NCBI GenBank assembly: GCA_023384675.1
Contig: JAHDVK010000002.1
Location: 124,001-188,000 of the forward strand
Direction of reading: 5' to 3'
Length of the DNA stretch: 64,000 bases
DNA from: Bryobacteraceae bacterium
GTDB taxonomy: Bacteria; Acidobacteriota; Terriglobia; Bryobacterales; Bryobacteraceae
A program made the position numbers and the translations under genes. Under the pieces are notes generated by a model, which worked only from the letters and a program-made list of their open reading frames with translations, had not been told where the DNA came from and made no database searches. Positions 8,814-18,580 of the stretch are shown piece after piece; position 1 is the first letter of the stretch, and each line of letters starts with the position of its first letter.

Positions 8814-10052
8814 TTGTCACGAAGGGTTGTTGTCACTGGCGTTGGCCTCATCTCCGCGCTTGGACTGAAAGCGGAAGAGACGTGGGTGGGGCTGCTCGCC
8901 GGAAAAAGCGGGATCGGCCCGATCACGCAGTTTGACGCGTCCGAGTTTTCGACGCGGATTGCCGCCGAAGTTCACGGCTTCGACCCGCTGGCCTTCGTGG
9001 ACCGCAAGGAGTTGAAGAAAATGGGGCGCTTCATTCAGTTTGCCCTTGCGGCAAGCGACGAAGCGCTGGCGAACTCCGGGCTCGAGGTAACGCCGGCGAA
9101 CGCCGAGCAGGTGGGCGTGTACATCGGCAGCGGCATTGGCGCGTTCGAGGTGATCGAGCGCGAGCACCGCAACCTGCTGGAGAAGGGGCCGGGGCGCATC
9201 AGTCCGTTCTTCATCCCGGCGACGATCGTGAATCTGGCGTCGGGCCAGGTGTCGATCCGCTGCGGCGCGAAGGGTCCGAATTCGGCGACCTCGACGGCGT
9301 GCACCACGAGCGCGCATTGCATTGGCGATTCCTACCGGCTGATCCAGCACGGCTACGCCGACGCGATGATCTGCGGCGGCGCGGAGGCCTGCATCACGCC
9401 GATGGGCGTGGGCGGGTTCGCGGCGCTGCGGGCGCTTTCGACCCGCAACGACGAACCGGAACGGGCGTCGCGGCCGTGGGACCGTGACCGCGACGGTTTC
9501 GTGGTGGGCGAGGGCGCGGGCATCCTGGTGCTGGAAGAGTACGAGATGGCCAAGGCGCGGGGCGCGAGGATTCTGGCCGAAATCGTGGGTTATGGCATGT
9601 CAGGCGATGCGTTCCACATCACGGCGCCGTCGGAGGATGGCGACGGGGCCTACCGGGTTATGCGCAACGCGCTGAAGGACGCCGGCCTGCCGCAGGACGC
9701 GGTTCAGTACATCAACGCGCATGGCACGTCCACGCCGGTCGGCGACCAGATCGAGGCCACGGCGATCAAGCGCACCTTCGGCGAGCATGCCGCGAAGGTG
9801 GCAGTGAGTTCCACGAAGTCGATGATCGGGCATCTGCTCGGCGGGGCGGGCGGCGTGGAGGCGGCAATCACGGTGCTGGCGATTCGCGATCAGATCGCTC
9901 CGCCGACCATCAACCTGGACAACCCGAGTGAGGATTGCGACCTCGACTTCGTGCCGCACACGGCGCGAAAAACGCGGATCGAGCACGCGTTGACGAATTC
10001 ATTCGGCTTCGGCGGCACGAACGGCAGCCTGATCTTCAAGCGGATAGAATAG
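8814..10052 (+). CDS. fabF: Beta-ketoacyl-ACP synthase II
   Basis: Condenses malonyl-ACP with acyl-ACP in fatty-acid elongation. The 412-aa protein starts at a TTG with GGGAG upstream. The catalytic residues fall at the same numbers as in E. coli FabF: Cys163 (STACTTSAHC), His303 (NAHGTSTPVGD), Lys335 and His340 (KSMIGHLLGGAGG). The C-terminal NSFGFGGTNGSLIF motif is intact. It forms a pair with acpP upstream; etfBA follows 33 nt downstream on the same strand. Confidence 0.97.
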   Translation: MSRRVVVTGVGLISALGLKAEETWVGLLAGKSGIGPITQFDASEFSTRIAAEVHGFDPLAFVDRKELKKMGRFIQFALAASDEALANSGLEVTPANAEQVGVYIGSGIGAFEVIEREHRNLLEKGPGRISPFFIPATIVNLASGQVSIRCGAKGPNSATSTACTTSAHCIGDSYRLIQHGYADAMICGGAEACITPMGVGGFAALRALSTRNDEPERASRPWDRDRDGFVVGEGAGILVLEEYEMAKARGARILAEIVGYGMSGDAFHITAPSEDGDGAYRVMRNALKDAGLPQDAVQYINAHGTSTPVGDQIEATAIKRTFGEHAAKVAVSSTKSMIGHLLGGAGGVEAAITVLAIRDQIAPPTINLDNPSEDCDLDFVPHTARKTRIEHALTNSFGFGGTNGSLIFKRIE

Positions 10053-10085
10053 GGAGGAACCGGCGGCGCCCGGCGATCTCCACTC

Positions 10086-10856
10086 ATGAAAATTCTAGTC
10101 GCTCTCAAACAGGTTCCCGCGCGCGATTCGCTGTTCAAGGTGGACGCCGCGGGACGGTGGATCGATACCGCCGATCTCTCCTACGAAATCAACGAACCGG
10201 ATGCGTATGCGCTGGAATCGGGCTTGCGCCTGAAGGAACAGCACGGCGGCGAGGTGGTGGCGCTGTGCGCCGGGCCCGAGGGAGCAGCCAGCGCCATCCG
10301 CGAAGCGCTGGCCAAGGGCGCGGACCGGGCCATTCACATCCAGGACGATAACCTGCTGGCCTACGATTCGCTCTCACTGGGGCGAATGCTGGCCGCGGCG
10401 GCGCGGGCCGAGGCGCCGGATCTCATCCTGACCGGATTGCAGTCCGACGACATAGGATCGGGGCAGACGGGCGTGATTCTGGCCGAAGTGCTGGGCCTGC
10501 CGCACGCGACGATCATCATGGATATCGAAGTGCACGACGGCGCGCTGCGGGTGAAGCGCGAGCTGGAGGACGGCTGGTTCCAGCACGTCGCGCTGCCGCG
10601 TCCGGCGGTGCTGACCGTTCAGAGCGGTTCGTCGAAGCTGCGCTACGCCACCTTGATGGGCATCAAGAAGGCCAAAACGAAAGAGATCAAGGTTGTTTCG
10701 GCGCCGGAACTGGGAGTGGCGCCCGAAGCGGGTGCGGTGCTGGAGCGGCTGTCGCTGCCGGAGCGGACAAAGCGGACCGTGCTGCTGGAAGGGACGCCGG
10801 AACAGCAGGCGGCGGCGCTGGTGGAGAAACTGAAGCACGAGGTACGCGCGCTATGA
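10086..10856 (+). CDS. etfB: Electron transfer flavoprotein beta subunit
   Basis: One half of the EtfAB heterodimer, which takes electrons from acyl-CoA dehydrogenases and passes them to ETF:quinone oxidoreductase. At 256 aa it starts MKILVALKQVPARDS, typical of EtfB. It has the AMP/FAD-binding region with LTGLQSDDIGSGQTG near residues 115-130 and the conserved PRPAVLTVQ segment. Its stop overlaps the etfA start (ATGA). Being next to fabF suggests a lipid-related role, but no dehydrogenase gene is adjacent. Confidence 0.95.
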   Translation: MKILVALKQVPARDSLFKVDAAGRWIDTADLSYEINEPDAYALESGLRLKEQHGGEVVALCAGPEGAASAIREALAKGADRAIHIQDDNLLAYDSLSLGRMLAAAARAEAPDLILTGLQSDDIGSGQTGVILAEVLGLPHATIIMDIEVHDGALRVKRELEDGWFQHVALPRPAVLTVQSGSSKLRYATLMGIKKAKTKEIKVVSAPELGVAPEAGAVLERLSLPERTKRTVLLEGTPEQQAAALVEKLKHEVRAL

Positions 10857-11821
10857 GCGGCATCCTGGTGGTGGCGGAATTGACGGCCCAGGGCGGGCTG
10901 CACAAGCTGTCGCTGGAGACGCTGGCGGCGGCGCAGGCGATGGATGCGCCCGTCTCGGCTGTGGTCTTCGGCCAGAATGCCGGCGAGGCGGCGGCGCGAC
11001 TGGCGCGGTACCGGCTGGAAAAGGTGTTTGCGCTGGACCACGAACTGCTGGCCCAGTACACCGCGGACGGGGCTACGGCGGCGCTCGACTGGCTGATTGA
11101 GCGGGTACAGCCGGAACTCGTGCTTTTCCCGCACACCTACCAGGCGCGCGACTACGCGCCGAAGCTGGCCACGCGGCGCGGGCGGGTGCTGGTGAGCGAT
11201 GTGATCGCGATCCAAAAACAAGCGCAGGCGATCGTCCTCCGGCGGCAACTGTTCCAGGGCAAACTGGCGGGCGATTACCGGCCCGCGCCCGGCATGGTGT
11301 TCGCCTCGCTGCAGGCGGGGGCCTGGCGGGCGGATGCGCTCATCCCCGGCGAGACGCCCATCGAAACTCTGACGCCCGAATTGGCGGCGGCGGAGATCCG
11401 TCAGCAGCCCGAGGCTCCGTTCCGCGAGTCCTCGCGCGAGGTGGACCTGAGCGCGGCGCCCCTGATCGTGGCGGTAGGCCGGGGGATCAAGGAAGAGTCG
11501 AATCTCGAACTGGCGCGAGAACTGGCCGGGGTGCTGGGCGCGGAGCTGGCGGCTTCACGGCCGGTCTGCGACAACGGCTGGCTGCCGATGGAGCGGCAAG
11601 TCGGCTCATCAGGCCAAACCGTAGCCCCGAAACTCTACCTTGCGCTGGGCATCTCGGGCGCGATCCAGCACCTGGTGGGGATGAAAGGCTCGCAGTGCAT
11701 CGTGGCGATCAATAAAGATCCTGACGCACCGATCTTCGAGGTGGCCGATTACGGCATCGTGGGGGACCTGTTCGAGGTGGTTCCGGCGCTGATCGCGGAA
11801 GCGGCGAAGGCGAAGAGCTGA
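10853..11821 (+). CDS. etfA: Electron transfer flavoprotein alpha subunit
   Basis: FAD-binding partner of EtfB, 322 aa. The N-terminal domain begins [16 protein letters not shown]. The C-terminal FAD domain (about residues 200-320) has the family signature [19 protein letters not shown], then the [21 protein letters not shown] segment and [12 protein letters not shown] near the end. The ATG overlaps the etfB stop by 4 nt. After the gene there is a 226-bp spacer before the TonB-dependent receptor. Confidence 0.95.
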   Translation: MSGILVVAELTAQGGLHKLSLETLAAAQAMDAPVSAVVFGQNAGEAAARLARYRLEKVFALDHELLAQYTADGATAALDWLIERVQPELVLFPHTYQARDYAPKLATRRGRVLVSDVIAIQKQAQAIVLRRQLFQGKLAGDYRPAPGMVFASLQAGAWRADALIPGETPIETLTPELAAAEIRQQPEAPFRESSREVDLSAAPLIVAVGRGIKEESNLELARELAGVLGAELAASRPVCDNGWLPMERQVGSSGQTVAPKLYLALGISGAIQHLVGMKGSQCIVAINKDPDAPIFEVADYGIVGDLFEVVPALIAEAAKAKS

Positions 11822-12047
11822 GGGGCCGGCCGGGCGCCCGAGCGTCCGCGCCGTGCAAGGCTCTCCAAAGCGGATTCCGATGACGGCAGCGCCATGCTCG
11901 ACGCGATGGCCAGGCATTTGCTTGGCATAATCTACGCACCAAGCCCTCAGTATTAGGCTGAATTATCCAAAGATAGCCCCAGAAATCGCTTGCCGCTGAC
12001 GCGGTTTTATGTCATATATGATGTGGTTGGTTTCAGGAGGTCAGCGT

Positions 12048-15000
12048 ATGATTTCTAAGCGAACACTCCATCTCGCCGCCTGCTTGCTGGCGGCGGTTTC
12101 TTTAGTGCACGCGCAGTCCTTCACGGCAAGCGTACGCGGCACGGTGACGGACGCTTCCGGCGCCGCGGTGCCGGGGGCCCGGGTGATGGTGACCAGCGTG
12201 CAGCGCGGCACCACGAGCGCAACGAATACAGACGAGGCCGGGCGTTACGCGGTCAGTGCGTTGCAGCCAGGCAATTACACAGTCACGATTGAGGCGCAGG
12301 GCTTCAACCGGTTTCTCAGTAGTGCGTTCACGCTGACGGTGCAGCAGCAGCAAACCGTCAATGCTCAGATGCAAGTCGGCGACGTGTCCACGACCGTGGA
12401 GGTGACCGGCTCGGCCGAGCTGGTGAACACGACGATCGCCAACCTGGGTCAGGTGATCGAAAACAAGTACATCATTTCGTTGCCCAATATTGCGCGCAAT
12501 CCGATGGGGCTGACGTATCTCACGCCGGGCGTGGTCGGTTCAGGCGGACGGCCGGGCGATTCGAACACGAACTTCGTCGCCAATGGCGCGCGCAACTCCA
12601 CCTCGGAGGTTTTGTTGGACGGTGCGACGGTGACAGCGGTGGAGCAGAACTCTGGTGTCACCGACCTGAAGTTCAGCCCCTCGGTGGACGTGGTGCAGGA
12701 ATTCAAGATGCAGACGAACTTCTTCTCGGCCGAATACGGCCAGACGGGTTCGGCGGTGGTGAACATGGTGACGAAGTCCGGGGCCAACGATTTCCATGGC
12801 ACCGGGTATTATTTCCTGCGGCACGCCGATTTGAACGCGAACAACTGGTTTTCGAACCGTGCCGGACGCGCGCGGCCCTACTACCGCCGCGACCAGTTCG
12901 GCGGGGTTCTCACTGGGCCAATTGTCAGGAACAAGACGTTCTTCATGACCAGTTATGAGTACACGAAGGCGAAAAGCCCGGTGACCGAGCAGGTCAGCTT
13001 CCCGACGCTGCTCCAGCGGAACGGCGACTTCTCGCAGACGCGCAATACGTCGGGCGCGGTGATGAACATATACAATCCGTTCGACACGTTCACGAACGCA
13101 TCGGGCGCGATTGAGAGGCGTCCGTTCCCCGGCAACGCCATCCCGCGTTCGATGATGGACCCGGTGGCCCTGAAGGCCTTGCCATTCTTTCCGCTGCCCA
13201 ATCAGCCTGGAGCCCCCTTCACAGAGACCAATAACTGGTATCAGGAGGGCGTGAACCTCAGCCCGGCGCACCAGATGAACCACAGGGGCGACCATAACTT
13301 CAACGACCACAACCGCATCAGCGCCCGGTGGAGCATGGGCAAGAGCGAGGGGCTGCCGCCGAATCTGTTCGGCGAGGGTAATCCGGCTCACTCGTTCAAT
13401 CGCGGGCCGACACGGAACGTCGTGCATAGTCTTGTGACCGAATACACGCGCACGGAGAATCCCAACACACTGTGGACTCTCCGTTACGGTTACACGTTCG
13501 CCGACTTCTACCGGAATCCGATGGAGTCTTACGATCTCCGCCAACTCGGCTTCCCACAGTACATGAAGGACCAGGCCACCTTCGACGTCTTTCCCGCTTT
13601 CTCCCCCGATGGCTTCCGCAAGATAGGTACCGAGGGCTGGCTCATCATGGACCGGCAGGAGGGAATCCATCACTTCTCCTGGTCCATGAGCAAGCTGGTG
13701 GGCGGCCACAACACGAAGTTTGGCCTCGAACACCGGCGAAACCGGCTCGATTACGCGCAGCCCGGCTATCCGGCGGGCCAGTTCAACTTCGCGCGGGGCG
13801 TCACCTGCCGTGACCGTTTCTCCTGCCCTGGCAACGAGGGCAACGGCTTCGCCACGATGCTGCTGGGCTGGGGTACCGGGAACGACTTCCATATCGATCC
13901 GAAAGTCTTCTCGCGCTCCGCTTATTGGGGCTTCTACTTCCAGGACGATTGGAGGATCAGCCGCAAGCTGACGCTCAACCTCGGTCTCCGGTACGACTTC
14001 GACGTCCCGCGGTGGGAAGAACTCAACCGGCAAAGCTACTGGGATCTGGACGCGCAGTCCCCGATCCAGGTGCAGGGCTTCGACACGCGCGGCGTGTTCC
14101 GCTTCGTGGACAACAGCCGCCGGTCGCCGTTTGACGCCGATATGAACAACTTCCAGCCGCGCATCGGCTTCGCCTACGCGATGAACTCGAAGACGGCCAT
14201 CCGCGGCGGCTTCGGGCTGTTCTACACGTTGTCCCGGGCCACGGTGTTCGGCCATACCGGCTCGGGCTTCGTGGTGAACTCGAACGCCATCTGGACGCTC
14301 GACTCCAACGCCACCCGTTACGCCACGCTCAGCAACCCATGGGTGGACGGCATGCTGCTGCCGCCCGGCAACTCGCTGGGCGACCGCACCTTCATCGGGT
14401 TGGGCGCGGGAACGATCTTGCCGTCGAACAACCGGAATCCCGAACTGTACTCGTGGAACTACTCGATTCAGCGCGAACTGCCACTCCAGTCCGTGCTGGA
14501 GGTGAACTACACGGGCAGCCGCGGCGTGCACCTGTTCGTCCCGTTCACTTCGCTTTCGCCCATCCATCCGAACGTATGGAACCTGGGGCGTACGGCGCTG
14601 AACTCGCTGGTTCCCAATCCGTTCTTCGGCCACATCACGGATGCGCGCTCGCAGCTCAGCCGGCCGACGGTGCAGATGTTCCGGCTGCTGCGGAACATGC
14701 CGCACTTTGACGGCACGAGCGTGGGTACCGCCGAACCGCCCTATGGCAATTCGCACTACCACGCCCTTCAGTTGAAGTGGGAAAAGCGTTATTCGAGAGG
14801 TCTTACCTTGCTGACCCATTACACCTGGGCGAAGATGATCGACGACATCTCGCACAGCTCGGGCAACGTGAATTGGCTGGGTGGCGGCACGAACATCCAG
14901 AACCCGTTCGACATGCGGGGTGAGCGTTCGCTGTCCTCGCACGACGTCACGCACCGCGCCGTTTTCACCTGGGCCTACGAGTTGCCGTTCGGCCGCGGCC

Positions 15001-15488
15001 GCCAGTTCGGAGCGAACTGGGCCAAGCCGCTCGACTGGCTGGCCGGTGGCTGGGAGGTTTCCGGCTTCGGAAGCATCCAGTCCGGCATGCCGCTGCATAT
15101 CACTCAAGCGGGCGGCAACATCTGGAACGGGTCGCAGCGGCCAAACCTTGTGGGCGATCCGTCCACATCCGGCCAAGTGCAGGACCGTTTGAACAAGTGG
15201 TTCAACGAAACGGCCTTTACGCAGCCGCCGGTGGACGTGCCGGGCAGCGCGCCGCGCAATCTGCACTACCGCGGCCCGCGCATCACCGCTTTGGATATGT
15301 CGCTAAACAAGCGCATCAACACAGCGGAAGGGCAAAGCTTTGAGTTTCGCCTGGAGGCCCAGAACGCCTTCAATCACCCCATCTTCAGCGACCCGGCCAC
15401 TGCGTTCGGCGCCACCAACTTCGGCCAGATCACCGGCACGAAGATTGGGCCGCGCAACGTGCAGCTCGGCTTCAAGTACTACTGGTAA
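12048..15488 (+). CDS. TonB-dependent receptor with N-terminal carboxypeptidase-regulatory-like domain
   Basis: Large outer-membrane protein (1146 aa) of the Oar/CarboxypepD_reg type that is abundant in Acidobacteria. The ATG at 12048 is preceded by AGGAGG with a 7-nt spacer; the product begins with a signal peptide ending in VHAQ. Residues about 22-110 form a beta-sandwich (SVRGTVTDASGAAVPGARVMV), followed by a plug region (TLLDGATV-like, near 180-200) and a long aromatic-rich beta-barrel ending in Trp (FKYYW), as expected for outer-membrane barrels. The substrate is unknown; no ExbBD or uptake genes are near. A TATGAT at 12017-12022 may be the -10 box. It has its own terminator. Confidence 0.92.
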   Translation: MISKRTLHLAACLLAAVSLVHAQSFTASVRGTVTDASGAAVPGARVMVTSVQRGTTSATNTDEAGRYAVSALQPGNYTVTIEAQGFNRFLSSAFTLTVQQQQTVNAQMQVGDVSTTVEVTGSAELVNTTIANLGQVIENKYIISLPNIARNPMGLTYLTPGVVGSGGRPGDSNTNFVANGARNSTSEVLLDGATVTAVEQNSGVTDLKFSPSVDVVQEFKMQTNFFSAEYGQTGSAVVNMVTKSGANDFHGTGYYFLRHADLNANNWFSNRAGRARPYYRRDQFGGVLTGPIVRNKTFFMTSYEYTKAKSPVTEQVSFPTLLQRNGDFSQTRNTSGAVMNIYNPFDTFTNASGAIERRPFPGNAIPRSMMDPVALKALPFFPLPNQPGAPFTETNNWYQEGVNLSPAHQMNHRGDHNFNDHNRISARWSMGKSEGLPPNLFGEGNPAHSFNRGPTRNVVHSLVTEYTRTENPNTLWTLRYGYTFADFYRNPMESYDLRQLGFPQYMKDQATFDVFPAFSPDGFRKIGTEGWLIMDRQEGIHHFSWSMSKLVGGHNTKFGLEHRRNRLDYAQPGYPAGQFNFARGVTCRDRFSCPGNEGNGFATMLLGWGTGNDFHIDPKVFSRSAYWGFYFQDDWRISRKLTLNLGLRYDFDVPRWEELNRQSYWDLDAQSPIQVQGFDTRGVFRFVDNSRRSPFDADMNNFQPRIGFAYAMNSKTAIRGGFGLFYTLSRATVFGHTGSGFVVNSNAIWTLDSNATRYATLSNPWVDGMLLPPGNSLGDRTFIGLGAGTILPSNNRNPELYSWNYSIQRELPLQSVLEVNYTGSRGVHLFVPFTSLSPIHPNVWNLGRTALNSLVPNPFFGHITDARSQLSRPTVQMFRLLRNMPHFDGTSVGTAEPPYGNSHYHALQLKWEKRYSRGLTLLTHYTWAKMIDDISHSSGNVNWLGGGTNIQNPFDMRGERSLSSHDVTHRAVFTWAYELPFGRGRQFGANWAKPLDWLAGGWEVSGFGSIQSGMPLHITQAGGNIWNGSQRPNLVGDPSTSGQVQDRLNKWFNETAFTQPPVDVPGSAPRNLHYRGPRITALDMSLNKRINTAEGQSFEFRLEAQNAFNHPIFSDPATAFGATNFGQITGTKIGPRNVQLGFKYYW

Positions 15489-15512
15489 GCGTTATTTCGA
15501 CCCGTGACCCTT

Positions 15513-15546
15513 GGGGCGCCGGCCGCATGGATGGCGCCCCGATTTT
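15513..15546 (+). terminator. Rho-independent terminator of the TonB-dependent receptor gene
   Basis: A perfect 8-bp stem, GGGGCGCC (15513-15520) with GGCGCCCC (15533-15540), has a 12-nt loop and is followed by GATTTTT. It lies 25 bp after the receptor stop and 4 bp before the stop of the convergent small membrane protein. The T-run is on the plus-strand side only, so it should end plus-strand transcription. Confidence 0.82.
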
Positions 15547-15549
15547 TGC

Positions 15550-15786
15550 TTACCGCCCGTTCAGCCCCCGCAAAACGCCCGGCACTTTGGGGCCCGGATG
15601 CGCCATCGGGCCGGGCGGCGATTCGTAGGCGTATTTCACCGACCAGACCAGCAGGACCAGCGCCGCCGCGAATGTCCCCATGAAGAGGTAAACCACGCGC
15701 CAGCCGACGCGGTCGCGCCATGCGTCGATGGAATCGATTTCCGCGATCAGCCGCCGGACAGCGCGCTCCTCGGTTTGCTCCCTCAT
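15550..15786 (-). CDS. Small single-pass membrane protein
   Basis: 78-aa protein of unknown function. A charged N-terminal helix (MREQTEERAVRRLIAEIDS) is followed by one transmembrane segment (about residues 31-50, VVYLFMGTFAAALVLLVWSV) and a Pro/Gly-rich C-terminus. Its sequence looks like a genuine small membrane protein. Only a weak AGAGAG lies upstream of the ATG at 15786. It is divergent from the M16 protease gene and convergent with the TonB receptor. The frame stays open far upstream, but that part is antisense to the protease gene. Confidence 0.65.
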   Translation of the reverse strand: MREQTEERAVRRLIAEIDSIDAWRDRVGWRVVYLFMGTFAAALVLLVWSVKYAYESPPGPMAHPGPKVPGVLRGLNGR

Positions 15787-15855
15787 TCTGCTCTCTTTAG
15801 TAAAGGATGCCTGTTGATCCATCGCGGGTGCAACCGCCCTGCTATTCTGAGGAAC

Positions 15856-17175
15856 ATGCTGCGTCTCGGTCTTGCTGTGCTCCTGACCGCGTTGGGCGCC
15901 GCCGGTTCCGGGATGAAGGTCACCACCCACACGCTTGACAATGGGATGCGGATCCTCGTCCACGAAGACCACGACGTGCCCAACGCCGCGATGTATCTCT
16001 TCTATACGGTCGGCTCGCGCAATGAGCGCCCCGGCATCACCGGCATTTCCCACTATTTCGAACACATGATGTTCAACGGGGCCAAGAAGTATGGCCCGAA
16101 GCAGTTCGACATCGTGATGGAGAGGGCCGGCGGCCGGAATAACGCTTACACCTCGCGCGACATCACCGCCTACACCAACTGGTTCCCCAACACGGCGCTC
16201 GAACAGATCTTCGACCTCGAAGCGGACCGCATCCACGACCTCGCCTTCGATCCGCAGATCGTCGAAAGCGAGCGCGGCGTGGTGATTTCTGAGCGGCGGA
16301 TGGCGGTGGATAACAACCCGTTCGGCACGTTGTATGAGCAGGTGAACGCCGCCGCGTATCTGGCCCACCCCTACAGCTGGCCGGTGATCGGCTGGGCGTC
16401 GGACATCGCCGCCTATTCGATGGACGACCTGAAGGCGCACTTCAAGATGGGCTATGCGCCCAACAATTGCCTTCTGGTGGTCACCGGGGCGGTGACGCAT
16501 GACGAGGTGGTGCGGCTGGCGAAAAAGTACCTCGAGCCCATTCCGCGGCAGGACCCGCCGCCGCCGGTGCGCACGGTGGAGCCGCCGCAGTTGGGCGAAC
16601 GCCGCGTGGTGGTGAAGCGTGCGGCGCAGCTGCCGTTGATGATCGTCAGCTACCACGTGCCGGCGACCAGGCACGCGGACAACGCGGCGCTCGAGATGCT
16701 GGAAACGGTCTTGACCAGCGGGCGCTCTTCGCGGCTCTACCGCCGCCTGGTGGAGCAGGAGCAGCTTGTGCTTTCGATCAATGCCGGACAGCAGCTCGCG
16801 CTCGATCCCACGCAGTTCCTGTTTTCGATGCAGGTGCGCTCGGGCGTGGAGCCGTCCAAGGTGGAAGCCGCGCTGTACGAGGAATTGGGCAAGGTCGCCA
16901 AGGAAGGGATTACGCCAACCGAACTCGCCAAGGCCAAGAACCAGCAGATCGCTGGTTTCTACCGTTCTCTCAAGACCATCGCCGGCAAAGCCAATCTGCT
17001 CGGACAGTTCGAAATCTACCACGGCGATCACCGCAAACTATTCACCGCTGTGGAGGAATTAGAAAAGGTGACGGCGGCCGATATTCAGCGTGTGGCCGGC
17101 GCCTATTTCGGCGAAAAGAACCGCACGGTGGGCACGTTGATTCCAGAAATGCCCCAGAAAGGAGGCGCGGAATGA
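15856..17175 (+). CDS. M16 family zinc metalloprotease, catalytic subunit
   Basis: Exported peptidase of the pitrilysin/processing-peptidase family, 439 aa from the ATG at 15856. A signal peptide (MLRLGLAVLLTALGAAGSG) comes first. The inverted zinc motif HYFEH is at His66-His70, with Glu69 as base; the third ligand Glu146 lies exactly 76 residues after His70, as in the family. A second M16 domain fills the C-terminal half. The stop overlaps the next M16 gene by ATGA. Such pairs usually form a heterodimer in the periplasm or on the outer membrane. Confidence 0.93.
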   Translation: MLRLGLAVLLTALGAAGSGMKVTTHTLDNGMRILVHEDHDVPNAAMYLFYTVGSRNERPGITGISHYFEHMMFNGAKKYGPKQFDIVMERAGGRNNAYTSRDITAYTNWFPNTALEQIFDLEADRIHDLAFDPQIVESERGVVISERRMAVDNNPFGTLYEQVNAAAYLAHPYSWPVIGWASDIAAYSMDDLKAHFKMGYAPNNCLLVVTGAVTHDEVVRLAKKYLEPIPRQDPPPPVRTVEPPQLGERRVVVKRAAQLPLMIVSYHVPATRHADNAALEMLETVLTSGRSSRLYRRLVEQEQLVLSINAGQQLALDPTQFLFSMQVRSGVEPSKVEAALYEELGKVAKEGITPTELAKAKNQQIAGFYRSLKTIAGKANLLGQFEIYHGDHRKLFTAVEELEKVTAADIQRVAGAYFGEKNRTVGTLIPEMPQKGGAE

Positions 17176-18569
17176 CGCCCCGCCTGCTGGTCTTCACTCT
17201 TGCCGCCGCTGCCATCATGTCCGCCCAGGTCAAACTGCCACCGTACTCGAAGAAGGCGCTGCCGAACGGCGCCACGCTGATCCTGTTGAACAAGCCCGAC
17301 GTGCCGCTGGTGACCGTGCGGGCGCTGTTCCGCGGCGGCGCGGAGGCTGAATCCGCCGCGCAGGCGGGCATCAACGCGCTCACCGTGGAACTGATGCGCC
17401 GCGGCGCCGGCGCGCGTCCGGCCGAGGAGTTCGCCGAAGCCCTGGATGCGCTCGGCGCATCCCTGAACACTGGCGCGAACCGCCAGTTTTCGTTTGCGAG
17501 CGTCGAATTTCTTACCCGGACTCAATCCGAAGCGCTGGCGCTTTTCGGCGATTTTCTTGCCCGGCCCACGTTCCCCGAGGATGAATTCAAGAAGGCGCTC
17601 GCGCAGCGCATTGACGCTTCCAAAGCCGCCAAGGACAACCCCGGCGCCGCCCTGGCCTTGTTCTTTCCGTCGTTCTTCTATGGCCCCGGTCACCCCTACG
17701 CCCGGCCCTCCAATGGCGACGAACTCTCCCTGGCCAACCTGACCCGCCAAAGCCTGGTGGACTGGCACAAACGCATGTTCGTGGGCCGCAACCTGATTCT
17801 GATCGCCGCCGGCGACATCGACGAGAAAACGCTTGGTCCCCGCCTCGAAAAGCTCGCTTCCGCCCTGCCCGCCGGCGAAGCCTATCAATGGAGGCAAAGC
17901 GTGGCTCCTCCTGAGCGGAAGCAGCCGCGCCTGCTCCTGATCGACAAGCCCGATGCCACCCAGACCTATTTCATGGTCGCCACTCCGGGCATCGACCGTA
18001 CCCATCCGGACCGAACGCAACTTGAGATCGTCAATACGCTCTTTGGCGGCCGCTTCACATCCATGTTGAACGACGAGCTGCGCGTGAATTCGGGGCTGAC
18101 TTACGGCGCCCGCTCCAGCGTGGATGAAGACCGCCTGACCGGCGCCATTTCGATCTCCACGTTCACGCCCGCCGAGACCACAGTGAAAGCAATCGATCTT
18201 GCGTTGGAGGTGCTGAACCGTCTGCGCACCCAGGGTATCGACACCGAACAACTTCTGTCCGCGCGCAACTACATTAAGGGCGGGTTCCCGACACAGAATC
18301 TCGAGACCGCCGACCAGGTGGCTGGGATTCTGGGCGAACTCGAGATCTTCGGCCTGAACAAAGGCGAAATCGACGATTACTTCTCGCGCCTCGACGCCGC
18401 CACGCTGGAACAGGTGAACGCCACCGCGAAGAAATGGTACGGCGCCGCCCCGCTCCAATTCCTGCTGGTCGGAAACGCGGAGAAGATTCGCGAAGACGTC
18501 AAGAAGTACGCCCCGAACATGAAGGTTCGCTCGATCAAGGAGCCCGGCTTCGGCGTCCCAGCCTTCTGA
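17172..18569 (+). CDS. M16 family peptidase-like protein, non-catalytic partner
   Basis: 465-aa exported homologue of the preceding protease, with a signal peptide (MTPRLLVFTLAAAAIMSAQ). Where the partner has HxxEH, this protein has INALTVELM, so the zinc site is lost. The second half keeps GGRFTSMLNDELRVNSGLTYG, whose Arg and Tyr help hold substrate in two-subunit M16 enzymes. This division of labour (active plus substrate-binding subunit) is known for bacterial M16B pairs. The gene overlaps its partner by 4 nt, so equimolar synthesis is likely. Confidence 0.92.
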   Translation: MTPRLLVFTLAAAAIMSAQVKLPPYSKKALPNGATLILLNKPDVPLVTVRALFRGGAEAESAAQAGINALTVELMRRGAGARPAEEFAEALDALGASLNTGANRQFSFASVEFLTRTQSEALALFGDFLARPTFPEDEFKKALAQRIDASKAAKDNPGAALALFFPSFFYGPGHPYARPSNGDELSLANLTRQSLVDWHKRMFVGRNLILIAAGDIDEKTLGPRLEKLASALPAGEAYQWRQSVAPPERKQPRLLLIDKPDATQTYFMVATPGIDRTHPDRTQLEIVNTLFGGRFTSMLNDELRVNSGLTYGARSSVDEDRLTGAISISTFTPAETTVKAIDLALEVLNRLRTQGIDTEQLLSARNYIKGGFPTQNLETADQVAGILGELEIFGLNKGEIDDYFSRLDAATLEQVNATAKKWYGAAPLQFLLVGNAEKIREDVKKYAPNMKVRSIKEPGFGVPAF

Positions 18570-18580
18570 GCAGGCCGCGG

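Noticed and set aside
12540-15266. 908-codon minus-strand open frame opposite the TonB-dependent receptor
   Set aside because: No recognisable domain; biased to Arg, Val and His. The receptor on the plus strand has a signal peptide, ribosome site and terminator.
15787-17031. Long minus-strand open frame opposite the M16 protease gene
   Set aside because: It is His/Arg/Gly-rich antisense shadow, normal for high-GC DNA. Only the last 78 codons (15550-15786) read like a protein and lie outside the protease gene.
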